Shown here one piece after another: positions 25,421 through 35,771 of a stretch of 64,000 bases of DNA. The translations under genes and the position numbers were made by a program. This DNA comes from Amaurobius ferox (Eukaryota > Arthropoda > Arachnida > Araneae > Amaurobiidae), in contig OX578136.1 of the NCBI GenBank assembly GCA_951213105.1, forward strand, positions 156,929,178 through 156,993,177. Reading direction: 5' to 3'. Position 1 is the first letter of the stretch; every line of letters starts with the position of its first letter. Below the pieces are notes generated by a model. It worked only from the letters and a program-made list of their open reading frames with translations, was not told the origin of the DNA and ran no database searches.

Positions 25421-26760
25421 TACTATTACAGGTAAAGTTTCCACTCATGTTTACAGTAGACAAAATTGAAACAATTTTGCGAAAAATTGCAATAACATTA
25501 TGTGTAGAAATGCAGTATATGTGTAATTAATATGATGGTATCAAAAATTATGTAGAATACACAGACAAAGGTGTTTAAGAAGCTAATGAGAATGAAGCTA
25601 TTTTATAGAAATTTCCGCTGTTAGTTTTGGATATAAATCGTTGTACTTACTTATTGCCTCCGAAGAAACGTTTAATAGCTTTTAAGACCTGCATAACTCA
25701 AACTGTAATGAGATTACTTATCAAATATATCAGACGTCAGTATTTTTGCACTACCAGATTGAAATTGTATCTCAAAATGACCTCCAAATAATGAAAAGTA
25801 TAAACGTCTATCATTGGCCATATATGGTCATTGTGGCTTCAGAATTTCATTATTTGACTGTATAAATTTTTAATTTCTTTCATTGTTGTGACTGTGTAGT
25901 GTGATGCATGCAATTCGTTTGTACACAAAAATCAATTGAACCGAATTGGTGTAATTTTGAGCAAAATAAACATCAAACTACAAATCTAATGGGTCAATTA
26001 AAATCTAAATTCTACCCTCCATCTGACAGATATTACTAAGGGACTATTGATTATGACTTTGAATCATGACCACTTTAGATTATTCTTCGGTTGAAAAAGT
26101 ATGGAGATGCTGTATTTTGTGTATTGTTGACCATGGTGTATTGAATGTACATGTTGATCATGCAGTATTTACGAAGCTTTTATGTAATATGTTACTATTA
26201 CAGCAGTTTATGACAAATTTTTGAGTATATTGACAATTTCCCCGCGTTTGATAATCAAAGTATTCAATGTAAGTATGGTGCAGTTTTGATACAAATAGCA
26301 TCTTTTATTGGGCTTCTTAAGCGGAGAAATGGAGTGTTACGAAAATTGTAAACACATTGTAAGCTTATACTCCGAACTTAAGTGATAAAAATTTAAGTAA
26401 TTTTTATTTTTTTTTTCATTAGGGGCAAGATTATGAATATATAAAAGTAATTTCAATATTTCGGACTATTTTCATTTCCAAATACACTTCAAAATGTATC
26501 TGTCGGAGCGTGTTACGTTCATTTTTCTTACTTTCACTCGAAATGTCTTCAAAACTATAAAATATATGCAGGTAATAAACGACAAAAAAATATATATGTT
26601 AGAAAATTTAGTTTCTAAATCCATATTTATTTTTATAAAAAGCTATATATAAAAAAGCTATCTATATTTATTTTTTAGTAATCATCTTGCCATACTGAAG
26701 AAGATTGAAAATGTTCCGTTTTTCAAGTTAGTAATGCTTTGAAAGATTTCAGAAACTAGC
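25421..26760 (+). repeat. Family D dispersed repeat, part right of the satellite
   Basis: The blocks GGTGTTTAAGAAGCTAATGA, TTACTTATTGCCTCCGAAGA, AAAATGACCTCCAAATAATG and TTACTTTCACTCGAAATGTC recur in the same order at 35880-37020; parts also occur at 13390-13555, 18340 and 62880. No ORF of useful length is seen, so its type is unknown. Confidence 0.75.
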
Positions 26761-28099
26761 TATGTACAATAAGCAAACATTTGTAGTTCTTTAAATGCCA
26801 CAGAAGTGTATACAATTGAATTTTGGATCGGGATCGTAGACGTAGTGTTGTATTTTAGTTTTCGATATTTAGATATTTTAATTTTGATATTTTAGTATTT
26901 TAACTCGGGTTTTTCAATGGGTACAGAAAATACCACGATAGTTGTAACTCAATCTCTTAACGTACACCTTGGAGAAATATTAGTGCGTAAGCACGAGATA
27001 TTCCTTTTTATTTTTAAAAAAATTAGAAGTTTAAATGAACTTTGGGATTTTAATAATGTTTAATGGTTGGTGCGATTTAGAACAGAATAAATGAAAATAT
27101 ACGCATTCAAATACGTATGTATGTAATGGGTTCCGCAGATGCTCGAATAACGTCAACAACTCAGTTGAACCTTGCCGAACGTATACGAACTTATCAAAAA
27201 ATACCACGTAACTCGTGACGCTTTTAACCGATTTACAAAACTCGAGATATTTCTAAAACTCGCCAAATGTCACCGTTAGCGATATTTCGCAAGGGTCACT
27301 GAATTTCTCGCCAACTTTAAGCGACCTAGATCTTTAAATTATAACAATGTGCTTCTGTTGCGCATTCATAAGAATATGATGTCATTTCTGTTACATGCTT
27401 CCGTTTGATACTCTCATAATTTACTTCGTACTCCGCGCTGTAAGATGTTTTAAATCAAAAAGCATTACAGTGAGACTAGCTGAACTCGAGGCGCAAAATT
27501 TCGCTACTGGGAGGTAATTCTTTCATGACACGCAATTTTTATGGGCAGCATTAACTATTATTTTACTTTGAAGCGATATATATAATGTTTTAATTTTTAC
27601 ATATATTGAACGTGACATAGGACGGCTGATCTCAGGCTGTAGTAAATATAGACCAACTTTATAAAACGTTTCTGTGACATTTCGTTTAAAATACGATACT
27701 GAAATGTGACCTAGTAGGTTCTGGGAACGCTTTGGGAACATGCACATTCAATAAATGACACTTATTCGGATTTTAATGCCTTCACTATGCAAGCAAAAAT
27801 ATTGGTCAAATTTGCAGTTTAAATACTCTTCGTATTTTTATTTTTACGGCATCGATACTCGTAATGGCATGTCATTGAAATAAGCCCAATTTTTGTCAGA
27901 TTTTAGTTCCACGGAGAAAGGCTGGTTGAGACATCGGGCTGTACCTTATAAAAAATCGAAATGTGAAATATAATCTCGGCATGAGCTATAGAATATATAT
28001 ACGAAAATGATCGAGCGGTTTATTAAGTTTGGAGAAAAATAGACTCAATTTTTCTGTGGTTCTAAAAATACCTAAAATGTGTTTAAGACCTTCAATATT
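26761..28099. other. Non-coding DNA, diverged GGCGA-type segment
   Basis: A stretch near 27190-27330 (CTCGCCAAATGTCACC, TTTCTCGCCAAC) recalls the GGCGAC core of the ACTTTCC family but is too diverged to bound. No gene is supported. Confidence 0.4.
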
Positions 28100-28459
28100 A
28101 TTTGAGGAACACTTACCTTCAAGTCTGTCTTGGACTTTGTCACCAGCACGTACTTAATGTCGCTCATTTTACTGGAATTAACTCGAAGTAAAATTCGCCC
28201 ATTCGTAATTAGCCGATCATATTTTACTGCTGACTAGGTGTTAATAACGAACATTTTTGAAATAACTGTACTCAGGACTTTGTCATTTACATTCTGCAAT
28301 TGTCGTGCAGAAGTCATCTTGAATTTCGATATCACCTCTGACGTAGAAGTCATGCTGCAATCTATCTGTCGAAGTCATTTTCTATAGTCGTTCTGTATGT
28401 CTGTTTTCACTCCTCTGGTTGTGGCTCTTTTGTCTGAGGTCTGACACTCCTCTTTTGCT

Positions 28460-28505
28460 TTCTGGTAGGTCGGACGGTCTGGGTTTCAACAATCAACAAC
28501 AACAA
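28460..28505 (+). mobile_element. SINE 3' fragment 1 (46 bp)
   Basis: Only TTCTGGTAGGTCGGACGGTC...CAACAA of the SINE end remains, flanked by the 13-bp target CTCCTCTTTTGCT at 28447-28459 and 28506-28518. Confidence 0.85.
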
Positions 28506-28518
28506 CTCCTCTTTTGCT

Positions 28519-28909
28519 AAGGCCAACGGCCGTACCGTGCTGAAAACACCGGTTCTCGTTAGATCACCGAAGTCAAGCAGCATCGGGCGCGGTTAGTACT
28601 TGGTGGGTGACCACCTCGGAACGCCGCGTGCTGTTGGCCATCTCGGGTGCGGTATCCCCGTGGTTTGCGCGCTAGATTTGCACGCTGCCACATATGCCGC
28701 CGTGTTCATGCGGAGTACGATCACGTTAAACATGTGGGTCCGTAAGTCCTTCCGAGAGGTTGGTGGTAGGGGAAGGAGGGTACGGTCCCTGTGGATGCCT
28801 CCCCCACTGGGTTCCGGTCTAAATTGGGTGGCACTTCCCGGCCGTCCATACAGTTACCTTACACCTTTCTGGTAGGTCGGACGGTCTGGGTCATCAACAT
28901 CAACATCAA
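28519..28909 (+). mobile_element. 5S rRNA-headed chimeric SINE, full length
   Basis: 28521-28640 is a near-complete 5S rRNA-like head: GCCAACGGCCGTACC, AAGCAGCATCGGGCGCGGTT, and GTGGGTGACCACCTCGG, which covers the internal control region needed for TFIIIA/Pol III. A tRNA relic follows (TGCGGTATCCCCGTGGTTTG, matching the A-box end of the tRNA-headed SINE), then the B-box segment is missing, and the common SINE body and tail follow. The target CTCCTCTTTTGCT flanks it (28506-28518, 28910-28922). The 5S has a 1-base deletion in the C box. It is not a 5S gene: it is fused to the SINE body and carries target duplications. Confidence 0.92.
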
Positions 28910-28922
28910 CTCCTCTTTTGCT

Positions 28923-28985
28923 CGTCCGGCCGTCCAAATAGGTGCTCTTAGTCCCCTGGACGAGTCGGACAGCCTGGGTCTTCTA
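28923..28985 (+). mobile_element. SINE 3' fragment 2 (63 bp)
   Basis: CGTCCGGCCGTCCAAATAGG...GTCGGACAGCCTGGGTC is a diverged SINE end. The 13-bp target sits on both sides (28910-28922, 28986-28998). The CAA tail is reduced. Confidence 0.75.
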
Positions 28986-28998
28986 CTCCTCTTTTGCT

Positions 28999-29063
28999 CC
29001 TTCCCGGTCGTCCATTTTGTTGCTCCAAGTCCTCTGGACGAGCCGGACGGCCTGGGGCTTTCA
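28999..29063 (+). mobile_element. SINE 3' fragment 3 (65 bp)
   Basis: CTTCCCGGTCGTCC...GCCGGACGGCCTGGGGC is a diverged SINE end between target copies at 28986-28998 and 29064-29076. Confidence 0.75.
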
Positions 29064-29076
29064 CTCCTCTTTTGCT

Positions 29077-29102
29077 ACGAGCCGGGTGGTCTGGGCTTTC
29101 GA
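29077..29102 (+). mobile_element. SINE 3' fragment 4 (26 bp)
   Basis: Only GCCGGGTGGTCTGGGCTTTC-like sequence of the SINE end is present, between target copies at 29064-29076 and 29103-29115. It is the shortest piece in the pile. Confidence 0.6.
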
Positions 29103-29115
29103 CTCCTCTTTTGCT

Positions 29116-29157
29116 CCTTTCTTGTAGGCCGGACGGTCTGGGTCTCAGCAACAACAA
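29116..29157 (+). mobile_element. SINE 3' fragment 5 (42 bp)
   Basis: TTGTAGGCCGGACGGTCTGG...CAACAACAA, a good match to the SINE end with tail, between target copies at 29103-29115 and 29158-29170. Confidence 0.82.
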
Positions 29158-29445
29158 CTCCTCTTTTGCTCTTATTGGCAGCCTTCATGGCGAAGCCACA
29201 AGCATCTTCTCAATTGGTCAAACTTTTTACCCAATGTCGTTGCTTCACCTTATCCTTAGAGACCTTCGACCCCCTCTGTCTTGACGTCCCTAAATTTTTG
29301 ATTTTAGCTGACCTTTGGGTCAGCGTGTTGCAAATTTTAGCGTCATTGAGACTGAAGGTATTGTCTGACGTTACAGACAAAATTAAATAACGTACATAAA
29401 GCTGTCTCACAATAAACTGGTGTTTGATCTATTTCTTGTCTCACA

Positions 29446-29805
29446 GTATCCAATTCGGCTTTTATTTTAGTTTTGTTACGTTCCGTAAAAGGTAATGGAA
29501 AGTTCGTTTAAACCTGTCGTTTAAACTGAAGTAAATACCGTACATCTTTCGATATAATTAATATTTACTGTTAGATACTATACATTTTTAACCTCCATTT
29601 AATACAAACTTCATAGACCCGGAAGGAGGATAATATTTACCTTCTCATACGAGAAAGCATTGTTTCACGAAAATTTTCAATTTCGATATTATGATGACAA
29701 TACATGTTTAACTATACCTGAACTTATTTTATCTCCTGAACTTATTTTAACTATTTTTGCAGTAAATAAATAATTTGGCATCACGTCTGATGTTATAATA
29801 GCAAA
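29446..29805. other. Non-coding spacer
   Basis: No recognisable feature. Confidence 0.4.
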
Positions 29806-30883
29806 AATTAAGCACACATCCACAACAGAAGGTCTTTATTTTACATCCCATAAGACGTATAAAAATTTTTTTAAAAAGAGCCAGAGCGTTTTCGAGCATA
29901 AGTATGATCTTCATCAGAGGCTACATGGAAATAAAATTTGAATCGTTCATATATAGACCAGATATAGCGACAAAATTTGCATAAATACAATTTACAAAAG
30001 AATCTACGTTTAGGCAAGGATAAACCGAAAACTATAAAACAATTTTTTAGAGTTTTAAAAATTCTTCAACAACAAAAGAACAGCATAGTAAATTACAATT
30101 TAATTACAGAAATCGAAAAAAGGGGGGGGGGCAACCAAGCATAATCCCAAAGATGAAGACGTCAAAGACAACTTTGCAGAGACTTGAATTGCATGGAGTC
30201 GAGAATGAGTCGCCAAGCGTAACTCAAATTCATAACAGGGTCAAAATTAGAAACGGACTGCGGTAGATATAAATAAAAAGGGATTCAAAAAGGAGAATAT
30301 CACGAGGGTTATTAGAACGCATCAAAAGGAAAGTCTTTTCGAAAAGAGGCGGAAAATTATCTTTAACAACAAATTGAGCAAGAGTCGTAGAAAGTATACT
30401 ATCCTTGACATCCTGAGCATGTTCTGCTAAACGGCTGCCAGCAGTGCGTTTAGTACTTCCAATATAAAATTTAAAGTTACCATCGGTGGACAACAGGGGA
30501 ACAACATACACCCCAGCAAAGCTTTTGAAGTCATCCTTATCACCCAGTTTATCAGACCGAATATGGTTAAATAAAGAAGAAATATGAAAATGTGCAGGTC
30601 TGAAACCAAATTCAGAACAAACATGGATAAAGGGGCGGAAAATCCGAGGATTGTATGGAAAACTAGACCTATAAGTCAAACGATCTTTTAAGGCAGTAAG
30701 TTTAGTATCCAAAAGTGTATATTTACGGCGAACTTGGTAGAAAACGTTACAAATAAACTCAAAGGAGTAGGCAGCCTCACGGCCAAGGTCAAAAATAAAA
30801 TCAATTTCCTCACTTAAAGCAGAGATAGATGAACAAACATTAAAAGCGCGATTAAAATAAGCATAAAAAGAAGCGTTTTAGGG
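29806..30883 (-). mobile_element. Penelope-like element, 3' end, copy 1
   Basis: The minus-strand segment carries the C-terminal part of a Penelope-like reverse transcriptase/endonuclease and its 3' untranslated region. It matches 32715-33812 on the plus strand over its whole length, and homology stops at the same base (TTAATTTTTGCTATT) in both, marking the element's 3' end. The 5' side is truncated and joined to an inverted ~70-bp segment (30884-31041). Confidence 0.85.
30253..30880 (-). pseudogene. Penelope-like RT thumb plus GIY-YIG endonuclease, 5'-truncated
   Basis: Penelope-like elements encode a reverse transcriptase followed by a GIY-YIG nuclease that nicks the target. Here the frame opens without a start at the truncation, shows RAFNVCSSISALSEEIDFIF (end of the RT region), then a linker, then the nuclease with GVYVVP (GIY motif) and FYIGSTKR (YIG motif), a conserved RLAEHAQDV helix and FEKTFLL. 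The frame runs into unrelated residues after LFIYIY, where copy 2 continues 15-20 residues further, so a frameshift has altered the end. Catalytic YIG is intact, but the RT core is absent, so it cannot act alone. Confidence 0.82.
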
Positions 30884-31041
30884 GAAAGAGGATGGTAAGA
30901 ATTAGCAGGTATACAAGAATTAGTAAAAGAAGGCTTACTGAAAACCGAGGTTTGAAAACCAACCTAGGTTCAAACCTCTGTTTTCCATAAACTTTATTTT
31001 ACTAATTCTTGTATACCTGCTAATTCTTACCATCCTCTTTG
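30884..31041. repeat. Palindromic inversion junction, ~72-bp arms
   Basis: Left arm 30884-30955 and right arm 30970-31041 are reverse complements (for example AAAGAGGATGGTAAGAATTA against TAATTCTTACCATCCTCTTT) with a few mismatches and a ~14-bp loop. It sits exactly where Penelope copy 1 is broken at its 5' side, as is common for inverted 5' parts of Penelope-like insertions. Confidence 0.88.
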
Positions 31042-31172
31042 TGGGGAGGGGAAATTTTCACATACATACAGAAATACAGAACTATAAATACACTAAATAT
31101 TACTCACCACTAGTGCCTCTCAGCTCATTTCGTATATTGGGGTCCAATTGGACCTAAGTACATTGCATTCCC

Positions 31173-31310
31173 TGGGCGTAGTGTGTTCCGCCCCCCTCTG
31201 GTGCGCCTGGGGCAACGTCTCAGGGCGGCTAAATGGTTCACGTTCTGGCCGCTGACGAAAGGCGCATGATGGAAGACAAGTGCTTGGCCATTAAAAAAAA
31301 ACAAAAAAAA
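31173..31310 (+). mobile_element. 5'-truncated retro-insertion with A-rich tail
   Basis: A GC-rich 138-bp segment ending in ATTAAAAAAAAACAAAAAAA is flanked by the exact 13-bp duplication ACATTGCATTCCC (31160-31172, 31311-31323). The A tail and target duplication indicate LINE-type insertion. It shares nothing with the CAA-tailed SINEs. The source family is not recognised; the piece may be a LINE 3' end. Confidence 0.85.
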
Positions 31311-31323
31311 ACATTGCATTCCC

Positions 31324-31689
31324 AAATTAAAGAGTCAATTGCTTTTGTGGCCATTAAACAATTTATTAAAAGAACACATGAAATTTCAATGAACACTAAT
31401 AACAAACATACACAATTACAATTACTTCCCAATTACCCAGCTTGACCTCGGAGTGTACGGTTAATTTTACATTAATTTGTATTTTTTAAAATTTTCAAAA
31501 ACCTGCATTTAAATACTTTTTAAAAAAAGTTCATTGGGCAAATATCCCATGAAGCTTAAAGTTAACCTAAAACAGTGGAGATCACATCAAACACTGTTAA
31601 CACATTACTAAAAAAAATATTTAAAGTTAAATATAATTCACCATACCTTCATTACAGAAGAAATGACACTCTATTTATTTTAATGGTAT
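31324..31689. other. AT-rich non-coding DNA
   Basis: No feature recognised. Confidence 0.4.
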
Positions 31690-31900
31690 TCTTAATCTGA
31701 ACAATGATCTATATCACCTTCAGGCTTTCGCGGATGATCTCGCGGTGGTCACTTACTCCTCTAACTTCGTCGATTCCAGTTTATGTCACCCAGTTGACGC
31801 ACGTCTGCTACATAGGGGCCCAGAATTGACGCCCCGCAAACACTCCGTCCATGCAATACCACAGTTGCCACGGCTTGAATGTAGCTAAGGGAGCAAAGAA
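31690..31900 (+). pseudogene. Possible non-LTR reverse transcriptase remnant
   Basis: The plus frame at about 31700-31790 reads NDLYHLQAFADDLAVVTYSS. The QAFADDLAVV segment matches the catalytic (Y/F)ADD box of non-LTR reverse transcriptases, including the residues around it. Upstream, the frame has stops. The region is GC-richer than its surroundings. Only this motif supports the call, so it is tentative. Confidence 0.5.
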
Positions 31901-32714
31901 TCCCACACCACGCCATTTAGAGGCAGAGCTGTGTTGCACTGCGAAACCAAAAAAATGACAACTTTCTTTACTTCACTGATTGCCACCGCCCGAAGAATTT
32001 GCGCCCTCGCGCTGAATTAGGCTCTGGCTCGTTTTGGCTACGAGTCACCATCATCACCGGACACACGACGTCGGATCCTAGTAAAAAGCATTGGCCGCCC
32101 GAAATAGGAGCCACGGATACCGTGCCTGAAATGTCCAACAAAGTGCACGCCGGATCGGCTTCACAAAAAATACAAGTGTCACGCACTTGGAGTGCTATTC
32201 TCTCGAGATCAGAAAGGCATCTGAATTTTTTATATTTTACTAAAAAACTTCCAGAAATTTTAAAACGAGGGGAACGAAAAAATAGGGAGGAAGTCCCCCA
32301 ATTCCCATTCGCTGTTTCCCAAGCGCAATAAAAAAAGGCGGTCCAATTTTGCCTCACACCATTGGTTTGCGAAGAGACGCTCATTTTTTATGCGCTCCAC
32401 TAAAATTCGGAAACCAGAAGGCTCCCTACAAACCGGGTGGTCCAAGGACCGGACACCGTCGCGAGCCACACCGGACAGGGCTATAAATTTCCAGAGATTT
32501 GTAGCTCAACTTTGACATTTTGCTGCAATTAATTCTCCAAATATTTACAACCCATGTCAACTGCGCATACAAACAAAGGTGCCAAAAATCCCAATTTCGT
32601 CTCGTGCAGAGCTATATACATAATACAAAACCATTATATACATTTCAAGTACATTACAGTTGCCCTTTTTCCTCCCAGCTTTGCGTATAAAAAAATATGG
32701 AAATGCTTCATAAC
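31901..32714. other. GC-richer unclassified segment
   Basis: Open frames exist on both strands (for example 31968-32384 minus), but none shows a motif I recognise, and they overlap one another in several frames. It may be further non-LTR or other element remains continuing from 31690. It lies between the two inverted Penelope copies. Confidence 0.4.
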
Positions 32715-33812
32715 ACTCTTTCCTCTAGAAAAGCTTCTTTTTATGCTTATTTTAATTGCGCTTTTAATGTTTGTTCATCTCTCTCTGCTTAAAGTGATGA
32801 TATTGATTTTATTTTCGGCCTTGGCCGTGAGGCTGCTTACTCCTTTGAGTTTATTTATAACGTTTTCTACCAAGTTCGCCGTAAATATACACTTTTTGAT
32901 ACTAAACTTATTGCCTTAAAAGATCGTTTGAGTTATAGGTCTACTTTTTCATACAATTCTCGGATTTTCCGCTCCTTTATCCATTTCTGTTGTGAGATTG
33001 ATTTCAGACCTGCACATTCTAATATTTATTTTTTATTTATCCGTATTCGGTCTGATAAACTGGGTGATAAGTATGACTTTAAAAGCTTTGCTGGGGTGTA
33101 TGTTGTTCCCCTGTTGTCCAACGATGGTAATTTTAAATTTTATATTGAAAGCACTAAACGCACTGTTGGCAACCGTTTAGCAGAACATGCTCGGGATGTC
33201 AAGGATAATAAACTTTCTACGGCTCTTGCTCAATTTGTTATTAAAGATAATTTTCAGCCACTTTTTGAAAAGACTTTCCTTTTGATGCGTTGTAATAACT
33301 CTCGTGATATTCTCCTGTTTGAATCCCTTTTTATTTATATCTACCACGACGCCGTTTGTAATTTTGACCCTGTTGTGAATTTGAGTTACGCTTGACGACT
33401 CATTCTCGACTCCATGCAATTCAAGTCTCTGCAAAGTTATCTTTGACGTCTTCATCTTTGGGATTATGCTTGGTTGCCACCCGCCCCCCTTTTTATCGAT
33501 TTCTGTAATTAAATTGTAATTTACTATGCTGTTCTTTTGTTGTTGGAATTTTTAAAACTCTAAAAAATTGTTTTATAGTTTTCGGTTTATCCTTGCCTAA
33601 ACGTAGATTCTTTTGTAAATTGTATTTATGCGAATTTTGTCGCTATATCTGGTCTATATATGAACGATTCAAATTTTATTTCCATGTAGCCACTGATGAA
33701 GAGCGTACTTATGCGCGAAAGCGCTCTGGCCCTTTTTAAAAAACATTTTATACGTCTTATAGGAAGTAAAATAAAGACCTTCTGTTGTGGATGTGTGCTT
33801 AATTTTTGCTAT
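32715..33812 (+). mobile_element. Penelope-like element, 3' end, copy 2
   Basis: Inverted relative to copy 1 and truncated at nearly the same 5' point. The 3' untranslated region (CCACTGATGAAGAGCGTACT, GTCTTATAGGAAG) matches copy 1 to its end. The two copies and the ~1.8 kb between them form a large inverted repeat. Confidence 0.85.
32735..33395 (+). pseudogene. Penelope-like RT thumb plus GIY-YIG endonuclease, defective
   Basis: Same domain order as copy 1: a remnant of the RT end (FYAYFNCAFNVCSS, then a stop near 32794), the FEFIYNVFYQVRRKYTL linker, then GVYVVPLLS and the position of YIG. Here YIG reads YIE (FKFYIESTKRT), changing the glycine of the second signature motif. The frame extends to DAVCNFDPVVNLSYA before a stop at 33393, probably the natural C terminus. 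The stop in the RT end and the YIG change make it non-functional. Confidence 0.82.
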
Positions 33813-34989
33813 TTGTTTGTGAGTCTGTATGTTTGCGGTCGATTTTTTGTGCACGCAATAGCGGCCACCAATATTAATGTATTTTCGACGTTATATCCGG
33901 ATTTATTATAAAAAAAATCTAGAACTACAGAATTTTTTTTAATTAAAACAAAAATTTCGAAATTTATTTGAAATTTTATATTTTGTAAAGTGGCAACATA
34001 AGACAAAATGTGACATAATCATGTATAAAAGGATTTATTTATAGTTCAATGATCACGTGACTTCATAATTTCAATTATTGTTGTGAAAATAGCCGTGATA
34101 CAATTTTTTTGTTCGTGACGACTTTAGCAACCCTCGGGGGGCATGTTAAACCGCCCCGGTGGATACAATGTCATGTATGGTATCACGCGATTTATGTTTT
34201 TAACCCCTTTAAAGTGAAGGGTAACACGCGATAATTGTAATTATTTGTACCAACTAATACAGATTTTTCAAAATTTTCTTGTAAAATTTAATAACAAAGC
34301 TTCTTAAAATGGATCCTGGTATTAGAAAAGCGAATTCAGCCACGCAAATTATGTTAGTCATGTTAATTTTATGAAGCTATGATCAAATAGGATTATTCTA
34401 CTTTTCATTTAAAACATTTGATTCAAGAATAGTGCCAATGACCAAAACTTTGCATTGGAATCTAAAGGAATAAAAATTGGCCTTATCATATTAGTTTTAA
34501 ATACCAACCGTGCAGAGGTACTTTTGTAACTAGACGAAAACCTATCTTGCGTAGCCTGCCAATACCGTCCGCAGTGCGTAACAAATCTGTGATCCGCTTT
34601 TCCAAAGTTCTGTTTCCATACGATCATAGGACGGATAAAATTGAGATACGAGTTTTTTTGCAAAAGGAATCATGCACAATTCTGCAACTAATAAATAAAA
34701 CTCGCAAAGTGTCAGAAAGTATAAGAAGCAATAAATATGTATAAGAAGTACTTACATATTAACACTGAAATACTTCTTGCCGATCTCTTAAAATAACTAA
34801 CCTATTGATGGCTCAATACAACAAATGCACATTTTAAATAGCTCCTGATGAGATATAAAATATTCTATCTATGAGTAAAGTTAAAACCTAAGAATTTTAA
34901 GAAGTAAAAACATCTTGAGCCGAAACTATTATCTTTAACCATACACGCATTGCATGATATATAGAAAACGTCACAAATATGACATGTAA
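33813..34989. other. Non-coding DNA including a short dispersed repeat
   Basis: 34195-34310 resembles 22195-22330 (CCCTTTAAAGTGAAGGGTAA and AATACAGATTTTTC). The open frame at 34409-34663 (minus) has no recognised motif. No gene is supported. Confidence 0.45.
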
Positions 34990-35181
34990 CGAAAAGAGAG
35001 ATAATACTATTCGTAGTAGTACTTTAGAAACACAACTTGCGTCCAAGGATTACTGCTATGTGAAAACTATACCTGAGATTAAAGAAATACGGCTACAACT
35101 CAAATTGCTGCTGGTATTTACTTTATAGAGTATAAAAATAATAGGTTGTATAAAAAAGATATAATAATATCTGCAGAAACA

Positions 35182-35771
35182 CTTATGATGATTTTATTAT
35201 TTATTATTGTATGCTATCTATTTTACTTTTCATAATGGTAATTTATGTACGAAACGCCTCAACTCTGTTTTCGAGAATCATGTACTCACGACTGGCCAGG
35301 ACTATAAAAGAGGCAAATGTTAGACAGAAGATAATCGTATCCGGTATCCGGGGGAGATGCAAGTGTGAATCGGCGTCGTCAGCTTCGGCTGTTATCTTCA
35401 TACGAGAGTGTAGTGGTGGTCTGTTCATTAATGGAAGTACTCAGCGAAGTGATGGTATCTACAAGATTATGAGTATAGATATATATGGTTAAACAGTTGA
35501 TTGGTAGTTCTAGTTCAGTTCAGTAAGAAATGGTAAGGTTTAGTATCGGTATAGATATGGTAGTTCTAGCCTGTAAATATGTTGTGTATGTAATTGTAAT
35601 TTTGAGTTGTCGGCGAAGTTAGCTGGAATGAAATATGTGTTTGTTAATATTGTAGATCACTCATCGAACTCTAGTCAGTATATTTAAGATTGAAGTGAGT
35701 GCACTGGTAAATCAAGAGCATGATTTTAAGAATAGATACGTAAAGGTTATTGTACAATGGCATCCCCAGAG
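35182..35771 (+). mobile_element. Probable unclassified insertion in family D
   Basis: Family D homology breaks at GCAGAAAC (35174-35181) and resumes at a second GCAGAAAC (about 35772). The inserted ~590 bp has GGACTATAAAAGAGGC, like a TATA box, near 35299, and a 93-codon frame without known motifs. No terminal inverted repeats or A tail are seen at these limits. It may be a solo LTR or a non-autonomous DNA element. Confidence 0.4.

Larger units (their letters stand above)
28100..29445 (+). repeat. LTR-like dispersed repeat, interrupted by a SINE pile-up
   Basis: 28117-28446 and 29171-29445 align with 21060-21333 and 21347-21620. The central 28447-29170 is SINE material in multiple insertions. 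The right end lacks part of the terminal hairpin but keeps TTGTCTCACA. Long ORFs here (for example over 28791-29390) run through repeat junctions and are not genes. Confidence 0.7.

Noticed and set aside
28521..28640. 5S rRNA gene
   Set aside because: It is fused to a SINE body, has target duplications on both sides, and has a deletion in the C box.
28791..29390. 199-codon ORF
   Set aside because: It runs through SINE pieces and their target copies; its repeated peptide reflects the pile-up.
31968..32384. 138-codon minus ORF
   Set aside because: No recognised motif; overlapping open frames on both strands point to GC-richer composition rather than selection. It may belong to a decayed element.
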